Notes: a model not told the origin generated them from the sequence alone. A stretch of DNA of 64,000 nt from Phlegmacium glaucopus (GCA_015039465.1 MU130360.1:546095-610094); one strand, 5' to 3'; positions 31,213-44,655 are shown, counted from the first letter of the stretch. Translations and numbers: made by a program.

Positions 31213-31425
31213 GGTCAAAACGTTCTCCGGAGTCATGGAAAGCGCCAGTCGCGACATTTGCAAGGAGAATCTCGAAGCCTGTTCAGCATCAGATATGAGT
31301 TACGGGTTACCTAAGGGGTAAATGACTGAGAGCTCGAACTGGCCTTTAGATGTGGGTGGTGCAGTGGTTTGTACGAATGTGCCGCCTTGGATGATGATGC
31401 TTTCAAGTTGGGGCCCTGTAAACAT
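31213..31425 (-). pseudogene. Displaced NLR4 5' end (exon 1 and start of exon 2)
   Basis: Carries the exon 1 frame from the ATG at 31425 ('MFTGPQLESIIIQGGTF', two residues longer than NLR1) and the beginning of exon 2 ('GFEILLANVATGAFHDSGER'). The exon 1 donor reads GC instead of GT. It is the upstream part of NLR4 and lies on the far side of the insertion. Confidence 0.8.
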
Positions 31426-31805
31426 GGTATAGTGGTTGCGCAGAGCTTAGAATATCGAGCCTTGCTTAGCCCCAGAAGCTGAATGATAGGTTTCTAGTAG
31501 AGAACAATTCTTGCAGCGTACTTTGTAGCCTTGTCTGTTGCTGATCTGAACAATCGAGGTGACCCGGGTCCCTCAAGCCATGTGCCTTACATCAGGCAAA
31601 CCGGAATTTAGCACAAAGTAACGGAATTATTTAACCAATGACAATGTTTAAAGTTACTTAGATCAAAGGGGTCCAACGTTCAACGGTGAATGAGTTTACG
31701 AGTACTCTTCGTTTGCAATTGAGAAACCTCAGCTATTCTTTGTGTGCTTACGCGGAGATTGAATTGAGATCACAGCCACATCTCCTTTCTTCTTTCACTC
31801 CGTTG

Positions 31806-33919
31806 TCTGGAAGTCTTACAGAATTCAAATTGAATACGTGACCGTTCAAATGTTCACCACCCAAACCACTTACGATGTCTGTATTTGCATCATCGACGAC
31901 TTGGCCTAGGGCTACTACAAGACCCTCCTATTGTCGACTTTACCCGTTTTGATGATAGGTATCGCGGTCCACGCAGCGGGAACTTTTGAGGGACTGGTTA
32001 CGAAAACGAAACAGACAAACGGCAGCAACGTTAGCATCAAACTAATTTTGACACGAAATCCACATTACTTTGGAGTGATGAAGAATAATACAAGTGGTAT
32101 GGTTTTGGATCCACACCTACTTCTCTGAGGAAACCTGATCCAAGACTCATCGTTTCAGCTCTAGAAGCCGTTGTTTTCAATCCTCTACAAAGACATAGAG
32201 ATGTTCTTCACGTTTATGACGTTCTTGGGATGCATCTGGGTAATATTTTGAATCTGCTACATGGCCGTGTTACTGATCCTCTTTAATTTCTTGAAGTGGT
32301 TCTGGGAGAAAAGCCTCTATTTACGCGTCGACGGCGATGGTTTTGGGTGGGCGTGAAGATGAATTACGGTCAGCTGTATCGAGGAATTGTATCGTACGGG
32401 TAAACAACAAGACCTTCCCTCCTGTAGTGCTCGAGATTCACTCACGCTCTACTTCTTCAGGCATTTACCATTCCAATCTATTTCGGACACTGCCCAGCCG
32501 TTCCTGTCTCTTGGAGCTCATAATTCAGAGCAACAACCTCTGGGCAGCCTTATTCGATGAATTTCGATCTAGACATTCAATACCTCCAAAGAATCATGTC
32601 AAATCAGGATTTGGCGCCAATACGTCACTTCATCCAGAATCGACTCCAGATATATGCGCTCTCCTGTCAACTTATCTCTCGGCTCTACCAGAACCCATCC
32701 TCCTTCCGGCACTTTCCTGTCCGATATGGGATTGGTGCGGAGTGGAGGAAGACGAAGTCGATACGTTGCAACTCAAGCTTTCCGAGCATATATCTTCGGT
32801 CCCCCTTTCTAGAACTCACACAAACCCAGCGGAATCGACGCATATATCAATTGCTCTACTCGTTCTTCATCTAATACGATCACTCCACTTCTCTTTACTT
32901 GTCTATATCCTCGCATTTTTCAGCCAATTCGCTATGGTCCATGAAGAAAACGGGGTAGAAATGGAAGATCTGGCTCGTATGTTCGGAGGTTGACAATCTA
33001 GACAACGAAAGCTTTCTGCTGAAATAGCTATGACGGATGCTCCTGAGCCGAGAATGGAAGGACAGGTTTTGATGGGCCGGTTTTTGAGACGATGGGAACC
33101 CATTTCGGAAAGCCCGTTCGACGTGATCGAGGATGCGCAAATGGGAGCTTTCCAGGATCAACAAGATATGCGTCGAAGTGTTCCTTCTACAGGATACATC
33201 CCATTGGGACATTCTCTTAGCAACGGCGAAGCCCCAAATAATTCGTCTGGTCGTGACACTCCATTTAGACCAACCTCGCAAGATGACGTGTCTCGTTCTA
33301 GTGGTGATTCTCCCAAAATCTGATTTCCTAGCTTCTCCGTGACGAGAGTCCTTTTAAAATCAGACTGGATCCCAAACATAACGGCGATGAAGCGATTCAG
33401 CCAACAGTTTGAATTATGGTATGTATTTGAATTTAACCATTTCCTTCTTTTTCCGTTTGTTTGACAAAATACAGCTATCTTAGCACCTGCAGCTGGCGGG
33501 TCTGTGGAAAACGAGACTTTCGCCATATCGATCGACACTATTATAGATGGAGAAAGTGTTTGTTCTGCTACTGCGCGTAAGGTTCTAATCCCGTTTTCTT
33601 CCTACTTTATGTTAACATCTTCATAAGTCGATGAACGCCTTTTGGATGTATCCCTGCCAACTACTCCATCGAACTTTTCCCATTGGGCCATTCAACGAGG
33701 ATGGCGACGATTCTCGATCAGTTCTCTTAACGCGCATCACTAAGACGACAACAGACGAAAATGACAAATTTCGTCAATTTATTTTAGTATTGGAAGCTGA
33801 ACTTGAGGAATCAAGTAAAGCTGCTGTGGAATGTGGAATCGCTACAGGAACTATCGAAAGAAAAAGTGAGAAGTTCGGATTTGGTAAGCCGTATTGATGG
33901 ATTGGAGATCAAAAACTAG
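31806..33919 (+). pseudogene. RhoGAP gene copy d, most complete RhoGAP domain
   Basis: A single frame from 32337 to 32993 spans almost the whole RhoGAP domain: 'PPVVLEIHSRSTSSGIYHSN', the finger-type arginine in 'NLFRTLP', 'STPDICALLSTYLSALPEPI', 'IWDWCGVEEDEVDTLQLKL', 'LVYILAFFSQFAMVHEENGV' and 'MEDLARMFGG'. The N-terminal exon (from about 31806) breaks at 'DPHLLL', a stop follows 'MFGG', and the coiled coil is truncated before 'SDLESRIEGLELALELER'. Part of the helix between 'LLELI' and 'SNNL' also lost bases. So even the best copy is not translatable in full. The 380 bp before it (31426-31805) is the divergent spacer shared with displaced NLR4 exon 1. Confidence 0.78.
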
Positions 33920-34336
33920 GTGCGACGGGAGGGGGAGTGTTTGAATCAGGACATCTTGCAGTGTTCGTGGATTGTCGTTCATGCTCTCACTGCTGAAAAC
34001 TGATGGGCGTTTGAACTAGTTATAGTTCATCATCTAGGATTGAGATTGACGATGCCTATACGAGCATTGCTATGTTGACATAGGTACTCTCTTTTGATAT
34101 CTGCCTGACAATCCAATTCCCATTCGATGCTCAAGTACGCCAAGATTCTGGTTCGCGAGAGCTGATAGAAGAAACCGCGATATGAAATTTACATAGCCGA
34201 TGCCATTGTTCCAATGTGCTGCTTTGTGGCAGCAGCTCCTTTCCCCACGAAGTATTGTATGCATGTTCAATGCCCTCCTGAATCAAATGCCCTCTCTCCC
34301 ATGTCGTGGACGATTTTGGCACGAGGGTGCCTTGAT

Positions 34337-37099
34337 TTATCGAAGTGCCCTGAATTGCCGCAGCATCAAGATTTGGTGCTCTTTTTCAAGTAATTGATGC
34401 AGTGCCGCCGATGATTCCGAACCCCTTAATATAGTTAAACTGTCGGTCACGAGGGGCCACCGCTCGTTAAATGTCCCTAAATGATTCCCAAATTTCGACT
34501 CGAGATCCATGCACGGAAAATAGAAAGGACAACTTGAAGACCTTGTATATATATATACATTATTAATGTAAGATTGATCTCCCAGCATGAGAGATAATGA
34601 CCTTCGGAGAACTTTCGGACGAAGATGCTGACATTTCTAGGGCCATGGATTTGGGATCAATACAAATGTTGAGAGAGATATTCGGTTGAAACTCACATCC
34701 AAATAGGCTTTCACAGCCAACCTCAAGGAAGCGAACCCATGCTCGCAGTGAACTTTGGCTTTGGCAGGATTTTGAAGAGGGTGATCTCGAAGGCAGATGT
34801 AGAGATCTGTCAGTGGAGCAGCCTTCAAGAGAAGTTTTGATACAGCGTCGAGACCTTTCCTATAATGTGGGACTAAAATCTCCCGCCGTGAAGCTACGTC
34901 CTCAGGTAAAGACATAAATAGCTTGGCGTCAGGGCGTTGAATCCCGGTTGTGAATGGATAGGGATTAAATATTTCACTTGATACAATTATCATTGAGAAA
35001 TGCCAGAAATACTAAATAACTCAGGCTTACTCGTCGTTTGGATTGACCATATTTTGAAAGCATTCCAGCGCTGCATGAGCATAAACTATGCCATCCACAT
35101 GGTATTTGCCAGACCTATTTTTATCATCGAAGAATTCAATAAGTAAACGTCGATATCGTTCCTCATCATCGTTATAATATATTGAGTAAAAGGGAAAGAT
35201 GTCAGGGACTGGAGACATTCCTGAAACCAGAGAGGACCAGGACGAATTCCACAGAAAAGGAAAGAATATCAGCCCCGCAATATCAACATTGCTTCCATTA
35301 AGTTTATATTCATTGAGATTTGTAGTAAGATGTTGGTCCAAAAGCAATTTGAAGTGGCTCGAGAGTTCTTTAGCCGCCGTGTCAGCCTGAGATTCATGGA
35401 TTAATTTCGAAGTGAAGAACATCCGTAGGGACATAGCGGACCTTGTACAGCCAGTCAAATAAAGACGGGAGGCCATTATAAAAGTCGTGCTGACTGATTC
35501 CAACACACCACGGCCGAAGATCAGAGATTTGCATGAGATCGCCTTTGAGATTGGCAGAGTCCGTTGAAGCCCGAGAACAGTGATATATGAAAGCCTTTGT
35601 CAAGTATTCTTGAGTACCGGAAGATCCTCCCAACCGTTGGGGACTGCGTTCTATGGTATTTATGGATAACGTACTGACTTGACGTAGGCATTGCTGGGTT
35701 AGATCCGTGTGGAATGCCTCTTCGTCAACATAATATATTCCAGATCGCAGTGTGTCGACAAGAAAATCTTGTAGGGAAGCGTGGATCACTTTGATCGATA
35801 ATCCACTTGTCTTTGGTGGAGGAATATAAAGGATAGAATGAAGTTCGGATAAACAGAGATGGACATCTTCTTCGTCCAAACCCAGTAGATCTGCCACAAC
35901 AGATGGTGTGGCTACGTTATCGTCCCAATTTGGACGCTGGAAAAACAAAAATCCGAATATCTTTAGCGTGCTGGCCAAATCGTCAACACAGGAGAGGATA
36001 TGGCTATACAGTGCATCCAATTCTTTGTAGGGCATGTCGCCGTCAACAGGTCGTAACCCTGTGATAACGTCCAACCGCTTCATGGGCCGATGATTAGGAG
36101 ATTCCAGATACTTCATCACAGTCGAAGCATAAATAAACTGCCCTGAAGACTTTCGGACTAGTCGATCAATGATCTCCGCAGATGGCCAAGACCTAGGAAT
36201 ATAGACTGCAAGTCGGTGGTTCTCTTTAATTTCCTCGAATCGACTAAGGAGAAACACTTTGATATCGGCGTCTGGTTCATACGAGTTGTCTAAGACAATG
36301 TGACGAGAGGCGTGATGTTTGTTCAGAATATTGAATGCATTCCGAATCTGTGGTTCAGGACGGCTGGCGACGAGAAGGAATAGTGGGACCGGGATGCGAA
36401 GAAGAGCTGTCGAAAGTACATGGATGATGGAGGATTGAATTAAAGGACCATGACATTCGTCAAGACCGTCTATAACGATAAGCCTTGGCCATTTCTTCAT
36501 GACGGTCGGATCGACAACGGCGCATGCGTTTTCCAAAGGCCGGATGATGAGGGTTTCTATTTGAGTGTCCAAAGACCTGTGAAATACTGCAGGGTCACTT
36601 TGGACGGCGGTTTCAATGTATGTTCGAGTCGCTGGAATAGAAATGGTGAGCTGATATACAATTGATGCAATCAGATGTTTCTCGTTATTCCGGGATTGAG
36701 ATAACCTAGCGAAGAAAAAACTGGCGATGAGGAGGCCTAATTTTGCGCACATCTCTGCAATTGTTTGAACGATAGCCGATTTTCCAGCTCCTGCAGGGCC
36801 ATAAAGCCACAACACATCCTCTGATTCCTCGATGATTTGTATCCACTTCATAATTTCTGCTAAGACGGCCCTACGGGTATTTGGATGGCATTTTGGTGCG
36901 TCAAAACGTTCTCCGGAGTCATGGAAAGCGCCCGTCGCAATATTTGCATGGAGGATCTTGAAGCCTGATCAACATCAGACAAGAGTTGCAGGTTCCCTAA
37001 AATGAGTAGGAACTCGAACTAACCTTCTGATGTGGGTTGTGCAGTGGTCTGTACGACTGTGCTACCTTGGATGATGATGTTTTGGCGTCCTGTAAACAT
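34337..37099 (-). CDS. NLR5: NACHT-domain STAND ATPase, intact
   Basis: Exon 1 is 37024-37099 ('MFTGRQNIIIQGSTVVQTT'). The main exon ends after 'SLFDWLYK' and an intron of the 55-nt class follows. Exon 2b ends 'MVNPNDE', then the 280-nt exon 3, the 35-nt exon 4 and the last exon to the stop at 34337. Predicted length is about 824 residues. Walker A reads 'GPAGAGKS' and Walker B 'RLIVIDGLDEC'. Variable patches are 'QRPNWDDNVATPSV', 'VGISQHDFYNG' and 'SIYYNDDEERY'. No stop or frameshift was found. Tail to tail with RhoGAP-d, with about 990 bp to RhoGAP-e upstream. Confidence 0.82.
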
Positions 37100-38089
37100 G
37101 GTGGGAGTTGCGATGAGCTTAGAGTATCGAGCTTAGCTCTAAAGCCGAAAGATAGGTTTTTATTAGAGAACAATTCTTGCAGTGCACTTTCTAGTCCTAT
37201 TTGAGCAAAAGAATCAGTTGATTCAGAGACTATAGGATTGAGGCAGACTGAGGCTCATACGGTCCAAAAAATCGGTCGGTGCAAGTGAAAAACCTTCATC
37301 GAAATGATCTACCCGGGTCCCTGGCAAGCCATCCATTTTGGGTACATCAGGAAAACCGGGATTCTTATTCGGCGACCATCCTCGAGGTTGCTCAGAACGG
37401 GCTAAATATGCAGACGTATGCACAGGTTCTGCCATTCAGACAAGTCCTCTGAATCAGTGCCATGATTTGAATTGCTGAGTCAACGCGTCCTGGAGCGAAT
37501 TCACGTTCATCGCCATAGTCGCACAAGCGATCAAATTCAAAGGCCGCTGCGTTTCGTGGCTTGTAACGGAAGTCTCCACTGTACTGCGAAAAAATGTGGC
37601 AAGAGCTCCTTGCTAAACAATGATTTCCAGCAATAATTGCCAATTAGGCCTGGTCCTAAGTTAAGTCACGTACAGACTTGCTCAAATCTTCCCTAGCATT
37701 TTATCGATGCGATTGTACAACTAGATGCAATCAGGCTAGAAAAGGTGGTCGTTATTCAACTCATAGCTCCATATCCAATTGATGGAGGAATTATAAATGA
37801 CCTGCGAGAGCATGAAATTTTTGTACAAGCGGACATAATCAGCCCAAAAGGCCTGAAAAATATTGTTCTCGTAGGAGAATTTGACTAGTTATTTTGATAA
37901 ATAGAAACCTATTAACCTTCTTTGCTTGTAATGTACTCAATGACGATCATGAAGACCAAACTTCGCTTGTCCGGAGATTGAATTGAGATCACAGCCACCC
38001 TTCATCCGTCTCCTGACTTCGCTGAGCTTTTCTCACCAATAACTACGTTTCTAAAATATCACTCCTTCTTCCTTGGCTCCATTGTCTAG
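37100..38089. other. Long NLR5/RhoGAP-e divergent spacer with foreign segment
   Basis: Longer than the 430-bp spacers of the other units. The extra DNA (about 37220-37920) includes a minus-strand frame (37392-37643) reading 'SQYSGDFRYKPRNAAAFEFD' and 'EREFAPGRVDSAIQIMALI', which looks like an exon fragment of an unrelated gene, not recognised. The end near RhoGAP-e returns to the usual spacer sequence. Confidence 0.45.
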
Positions 38090-39663
38090 AAGCCTTACAG
38101 GGTTCAAATTGAATATGTGACCGTTCACAACCCAAACCACTAACGATGTCCGTATCTTCCATTAGCATCATCGACGACTCGGCCTGCAATGCAAGGGTTG
38201 CTACGAAGGCCCTCCTATTATCGACTTCACGATAGGTATTACGGTCCACATAGCGGGAACTTCGAAGGACTGGTTACGAAAACGAAACAGACAAACCGCA
38301 GCAACGTCAGCATCAAACCCATTTTGACACGAAATCCTCATTATTTTGGGGTGAAGAATAATACGAGTGATATGATTTTGGATCCACACCTTGCTTCTCT
38401 GAGGAAGCATGATCCAAGACTAATCGTTCCTCTAGAAGTGGCTGTTCTCGATCCTTTAAAAAAACCTGGTGATGTTCTTGACGTTCATGACCTCCTTGGG
38501 ATGCATCAGCTGGACTAGTTGGACTTTGAAGAACGTGATATGGCGAGAGAGAATGCCAGGAAATCGTATCCTAGAGGAGAGAGAGGTACAATTCTGAATC
38601 CGCTACATGGCCGTGTTACTGATCCTGTTAAATTTCTTGCACTGTTGCAGTGGTTCTCGGAGATCCTTCACGAAAAGCGTCGATCTACACGTCGATGGCG
38701 ATGGTTTTGGGCGGGCGTGAACATGAATTACGGTCAGTTGTATCGAGGAATTATATCGTACGGGTAAACAACAAGACCTTCTCTCCTGTAGCGCTGGAGA
38801 TTCACTCGTGCCTTCTTTCTTCAGCTATTCACCAATCCAATCTATTTCGGACACTGCCCAATTATTCCCGTCTCTTGGAGCTCATCAATATTTTTGATTC
38901 GGAGCAACAACCTCCGGGCAGCTTTATTCGATCTAGACATTCATTACCTCCAAAGAACCCCGTCAAATCGTGATATATGCGCTCTCCTGTCAACTTATCT
39001 CTCGGCTCTACTAGAACCCACTCTCCTCCCAGCACTTTTCCGTCCGATATGGGATTGGTGTGGAGTGGGGGAAGACGGTTGATACATTGCGACTCAAGCG
39101 TTTCCGACGCCGTCTTTCTGCAGCCCCCCTTTCTAGAATTTACACAAACCCAACGGAATCGACGCATATCTTAATTGCTTACGCGTAAGAATCTACCGCT
39201 GTTTTCTTCCTACCCTATGTTAACATCCTTCATAAGTCGATGAACGTCTTTTGGATGTATCAACGCCAACTCTACTCCATCAAACTTTTCCCATTGAGCC
39301 ATTCAACGACGACGACGATTCTCTATCCGCCCTTTCAACGAGCATCGCTAGGACGACAGACGACATTGACAAAGCCCCTCGACGTATTTCAGTATTGGAA
39401 ACTGAACTTGAGGAATCAAATAAAGCTGCTGTGGAGTCGCTCCAGGAACTATCAAAAGATAAACTGAGAAGTTCGGATTTGGAAAGTCGTATTGAAGGAT
39501 TGGAGTTGGCATTGGAGTTGGAGAGGAAGGAGGTTCATGAAAATGTTATCACGCCGGTTTTGGACGCAGACGGATATGGAGGGATGTTGGAGGTTGCGAG
39601 GAAAGGAAGATATGATGCTTTAGACCTTGTTCACGAAATTTGCAAGTTGATATCAAAAACTAG
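38090..39663 (+). pseudogene. RhoGAP gene copy e, decayed
   Basis: The N-terminal exon keeps the longest frame before its intron ('NPHYFGVKNNTSDMILDPHL' to 'DVHDLLGMHQLD'). A canonical intron-like stretch ends TTGCAG near 38650. The next frame covers 'AMVLGGREHELRSVVSRNYI' to 'NLFRTLPNYSRLLELINIFD'. After 'STYLSALLEPTLLPALF' the copy jumps at about 39180 to the acidic exon, losing the end of the RhoGAP domain and the linker. The coiled coil (39390-39560: 'LETELEESNKAAVESLQELS', 'SRIEGLELALELERKEV') is open to a TAG at 39661. Confidence 0.75.
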
Positions 39664-39906
39664 GATCATCGTACAATTAAACTTGCTGGCTATGGTCTCT
39701 GTAATCTTCCAGTGTTAATCGGTAAATAGGCTGTCACCAGGCCTTAATAGTCCTTTGCAGATCATGGTTATGCGGTATCAGTTATGATTCAAATTTATAT
39801 TACCGGGAGACAGAGGACTCAGACGTTCAAACTCAATACGCTCCTCTCGCACGTTTTCCCACCTATATTTCCCCCGTGGATGGTTTTGGTACAAGGGTGC
39901 ATTGAT

Positions 39907-42561
39907 TTAGTCATAAAGTGCCCTGGATTGTCGCAGTCGCAAGATTTGGTCCCGTTTGTCATAGAATTGACGCAAATCACTTGGCCTAGTGAAACTGTCG
40001 GTGACGAGGGGCCATCGCTCATTAAATGTCCCGAAGTGAAACCCAAACTTCGACTCGGGATCCATCCAAGAAAAATAGAGCGGCCAACTGGAAGACCTTG
40101 TATATGTACATTATTAGTGTAAGATTCATATCTCAGCCATGAGAGACAATGACCTTCGGAGAACTTTCGGACGAAGATGTTGACTTTCTAGAGCCATGGA
40201 TATGTGATCAACATGGATTATGAGAGAGACATTCGGTAGAAACTCACATTCAAATAAACTTTCACTGCCAACCTCAAGGTAGCGAACCCATGCTCGCAGT
40301 GAACTTTGGCTTTGGCAAGATTTTGAAGAGGGTGATCCCGAAGGCAGATGTAGAGATCTGTCAGTGGAGCGGCCTTCAAGAGAAGGTTTGATACAGCGTC
40401 GAGACCTTGCCTATAATGTGGGACTAAAATCTCCCGCCGTGAGGCTACGTCCTCAGTCAAAGACATAAACAACTTGGCGTCAGGTCGTTCAATCCCCATT
40501 ATGAATGGATAGGGATTAAATATTTCACTTGATACAATTATCATTGAGAAATGCCAAAAAAATGACTAAACAGCTAATGCTTACTTGTCGTCTGGACTAA
40601 CCATACTTCGTTCTTCGTCACCCAGAAGATATTGTGAGTCAAAGGGAAAGATGTCAGGGACTCGAGAGATTCCTGAAATCATAGAGAACCAGGGCGAATT
40701 CCACGGAAAAGGAAAGAATACCAGCCCCGCAATACCAACATTGCTTCCGTTAATTTTATATTCATTGAGCATTGTAGTAATATGTTGGTCGAAAAGCAAT
40801 TGGAAGTGGCTCGAGAGTCCTTTAGCCGCCGTGTCAGCCTGAGATTCATGGATTAATTTCGAAGTGAAGAACATCCGTGGGGACGTAACAGACCTTGTAC
40901 AGCCAGTCAAATAAAGACGGGAGGCCATGATAAAAGTCGCGCTGACCAATTCCAACACAGCACGGCCGAAGATCGGAGATTTGCATGAGATCGCCTTTGA
41001 GAATGGCAGAGTCCGTTGATGCCCGAGAACAGTGATGTATGAAAGCAGATAGTAAGTACTCTTGGGCACTGTAAGATCCTTCCGACCGTTCAGGACTGCA
41101 TTCTATGGTATTTATGGACAATGTACTGACTTGACGTAGGCATTGCTGGGCTAGATCCGTATGGAATGCCTCTTCATCAATATAATATCTTCCAGATGAT
41201 CGTAGTGTGTCCACAAGGAAATCTTGTAGGGAAGCGTGGATCACTTCGATCGACAATCCACTTGTCTTGTGTGGAGGAATATAAAGGATAGAGTGGAGTT
41301 CGGATAAGCAGAGGTAGACATCTTCTTCGTCCACCCCAAGTAGATCTGCCATAAAATATGGCGTGACTATGTCATCGGGGGAAATCCAATCCCGGAAAAA
41401 CAAAAAACCTAATATCTTTAGCGTCATGGCCAAATCGTCGACGCAGGACAGGATATGGCTATACAATGCATCCAATTCTTTATAGGGCATGTCGCCATCA
41501 ACAGGTCTTAACCCTATGATAACATCCAACCGCTTCGTGGGCCTATGATTAGGAGAATCCAGATACTTCATGACAGTCGAGGCGTAAATAAACTGCCCTG
41601 AAGATTTCCGGACTAGTTGATCAACGATCCCCGCAGATGGCCAGGACTTAGGAATATAGACCTGCAAGTCGATGGTTCTCTTTAATATCCTCCAATCGAC
41701 TAAGGAGAAATATCTTGATATCGGCATCTGGTTCATACGAGTCGTCTAAGACAATGTGACGCGAGGCCTGAGATTTGTTCAAAATATTGAAAGCATTCCA
41801 AATATGTGGCTCAGGACGGCTGGCGACGAGAAGGAATAGTGGGACCGGGATGCGAAGAAGAGCTGTTGAAAGTACATTGATGATGGAGGATTGAATTGAA
41901 GGACCACGACATTCGTCAAGACCGTCTATGACGATAAGCCTTGGCCATTTCTTCGTAAAGGTCGGATCGACAATGGCAAATACGTTCTCCAGAGGGCGGA
42001 TGATGAGCATTTCTATTTGGGTGTCCAAAGACTTGTCAAATACTGCAGGGTCTCTTTGGACGGCGGCTTCAATGTATGTTCGAGTCGTTGGAATGGAAAG
42101 GGCAAGCTGATATGCAATTGACGCAACCAGATGTTTCTCATTATTCCGGGATTGGGATAACCTAGCGAAGAAAAAACTGGCAACGAGGAGGTCCAATTTT
42201 GCGCACATCTCCGCAATTGTTTGAACGATTGCTGATTTTCCAGCGCCTGCAGGCCCATAAAGCCACAACACATCTTCTGACCCCTCAATAATTTGTATCC
42301 ACTTCATAATTTCTGCTAAGACGGCCTTCCGGGTATTTGGATGGCATTTGGGTGCGTCAAAACGTTCTCCGGAGTCATGGAAAGCGCCAGTCGCGATATT
42401 TGCATGGAGAATCTCGAAGCCTGTTCAGGATCAGATGAGAGTTGGGGATTACCTGAATATTAAATGAATGGGCATTCGAACTGACCTTTTGATGCGGGTG
42501 GTGCAGTGGTATGTACGAATGTGCTACCTTGGATGATAGTGTTTCGCAACCCTGTAAACAT
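39907..42561 (-). pseudogene. NLR6: frameshifted NACHT gene
   Basis: Exon 1 (42486-42561) and the P-loop ('GPAGAGKS'), Walker B ('RLIVIDGLDEC') and 'LLVASRPEP' are present in one frame to 'IKENHRLAGLYS'. One extra C at about 41661 (GACCTGC where other copies have GACTGC) shifts the frame, which then reads on as 'VYIPKSWPSAGIVDQLVRKS'. Near 40600 about 110 bp is missing from exon 2b, removing the segment equivalent to 'LLIEFFEDKNRSGKYHVDGI'. Exons 3 to 5 remain. A truncated product with the NACHT core of about 280 residues is possible. Confidence 0.85.
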
Positions 42562-43034
42562 GATGGAGGCTGGGAAGAGCTTAGATTATCGAGTCTTGCT
42601 TAGCCCTAGAAGCTGAAGGATAGGTTTCTAGAGAAAACACTTCTTGCCACGTACTTTCTAGTCCTGTCGGCTGCTGATTTGAGCAAAAAACCAGCCGATT
42701 CAGACTAAAATTTTGAGGCTTGTCAGTGGAAATGAGAAACCTTCATTATCCACCTGGGTCCCGCAAACCATCCTTTTGACTACCTGCACCAGCGCAATGC
42801 TGAATTTGGCAGAATTACCCGTGATCAACCAGGAGACGCCTAAACACGGCAGGGTCATCGTAGACAATTTATCACGCAGAGCAGCCTTTATGGCGTCTCG
42901 ATTGGAAGAATTATTTAGCAAATTGGAGCCGTATTGGCCATCCTGGAATCCGATGAGAGATCAACGTACTGAATCTGAATCAACAACTAACAACATGCTT
43001 ACGCTTTGGAAGCCAGCACCGCAGTTGATATCCT
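42562..43034. other. Spacer with an unassigned open frame
   Basis: A plus-strand frame from about 42800 reads 'VINQETPKHGRVIVDNLSRR' and 'ASRLEELFSKLEPYWPSWNP' without recognised domain or splice support. It is not present in other units. It could be an exon of an unrelated gene brought in with the inverted NLR fragment that follows. Confidence 0.35.
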
Positions 43035-43343
43035 CAACCACTTATCTTCGTCTGAAGGTCATTGTCTCTCACGCTGAGAGATTGGTCTTACGCTAATAAT
43101 GTACAAGGTGTTCAAGTTGTCCTTTCTATTTCCCTTGCATGGATCTCGAGTCGAAATTGGAGAATCACTTGGGGACATTTAACGAGCGATGGCCCCTCGT
43201 CACCGATGATTCAGCAGCATAGCTTCAATTCTATAAAAAAGGCGGCGAATCTGAGGACTGAGAGAGGACTGCGAGAATCGAGGGCACTTCGATAAATAAA
43301 GGCACCTTCAAGTCGCACCAAGGCCCAAAATCGTCCATGACAA
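43035..43343 (+). pseudogene. Inverted NLR 3'-end fragment
   Basis: Contains NLR exon 4 and exon 5 sequence ('ATGGATCTCGAGTCGAAATT', 'GAGCGATGGCCCCTCGTCAC') in plus orientation, opposite to every other NLR piece in the window, and extends into the spacer equivalent. It indicates a local inversion or inverted template switch. Confidence 0.75.
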
Positions 43344-44655
43344 GAGACAATCTCGACTCTCCCAGAACCCATTCTCCTTCAAGCACTTGGATATGGGATT
43401 CTGGAAGAAGAAGAAGTCGATACATCGTAACTCAAGCCTTTCCGATGGCATACATCTTCGGTTCCCCTCTCTAGAACATACACAAAGTTCGAACCCAACG
43501 GAATCGACGCGTATCTTGGTTACTCAACTCGCTTTTCATCTACTGCCACAACCCCACTTCTTCTTTACTTGTCTTTATCCTTCGCAATTCTCAGCCAAGT
43601 CGCTATTATCCATGAAGAAAATGATGCAGGAATGGAAGCTCTGGCTTGTATGTTCGGAGGGTGGGTATGTGAAGGTGGACAACCTAGACGACGAACACTT
43701 TCTGCTGAAATAGCAATGACGGATGCTCATGAGCCGAGGATGGAAGGAGAGGTTATGATATGCTGGTTTTTGAGACGATGGGGACCCATTTCGGAAAGCG
43801 TGTTCGACGTGATTGAGGATGCGAAAATGGGAGCTTTGCAGGATCAACAACATATGCGCCGAAGCGTTGAGAAGCCTTCTACAGCGTACATCCCATTGGG
43901 ACATTCTCTTAGCAGTGGCGAAGCCCCAAATAATTCGTCTGGTCGGGACACTCCATTTAGACCAACCTCGCAAGATGTCGTGTCTCGTTCTAGTAGTGAT
44001 TCTCCCAAAATTCGATCTCCTAGCTCTCATCCTCCTCCCCACGACGAGTCCTTTAAAAGTCGGACTGAATCCCAAAACATTTGAAGACCTTGAAAGCGAT
44101 TCAGATAAAAGTTTGAATTATGGTACGTATCTGAACTTAACTATTTCCTTCTCTTTCCATTTTTTTGACAAAATAAAAGGTATCTTAGCATCTCCGGCTG
44201 GCAGTTCTTTGGACAACGAGACATTTGACATACAGATCGACACTATTATAGATGGGGAAAGTGTTCGCTCCGCGCTATGCGTAAGATTCTAACCCCGTTT
44301 TTTTCTTACCTTATGTTAACGTCGATGAACGCTTTTTGGATGTATCAACAGTGCCAACTCTACTACATCAAACCTTTCTCGTTGGGCCATTCAACGACGA
44401 CAATAACAACGACGGTTCTCGATCTGTCCTTTCGACGAGCATCGCTAGGACGACAGACGAAATTGACAAAGCCCACCAACCTATTTTAGTATTGGAAGCT
44501 GAACTCGAGGAATAAAATAAAGCCGCTGCGGGAACTATCGAAAGAAAGACCGAGAAATTCCGATTTGGAAAGCTGTATTAAGAGATTGGAGTTGGCATTG
44601 GAGATGGAGAGGAAGAAGGTTCATGAGAAGGATATCTTGTTGATATTGGACGCGT
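43344..44655 (+). pseudogene. RhoGAP gene copy f, 5'-truncated
   Basis: Begins within the RhoGAP domain (about 43350, equivalent to 'LSALPEPILLPAL'), with 'SQVAIIHEENDAGMEALACM' at about 43600. It keeps a long linker frame (43700-44085: 'SAEIAMTDAHEPRMEGEVMI', 'FLRRWGPISESVFDVIEDAK', 'SSGRDTPFRPTSQDVVSRSS'), then the acidic exon and a coiled coil with stops ('ELEE' followed by TAA at about 44512). Joins an NLR 3' remnant downstream. Confidence 0.7.
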
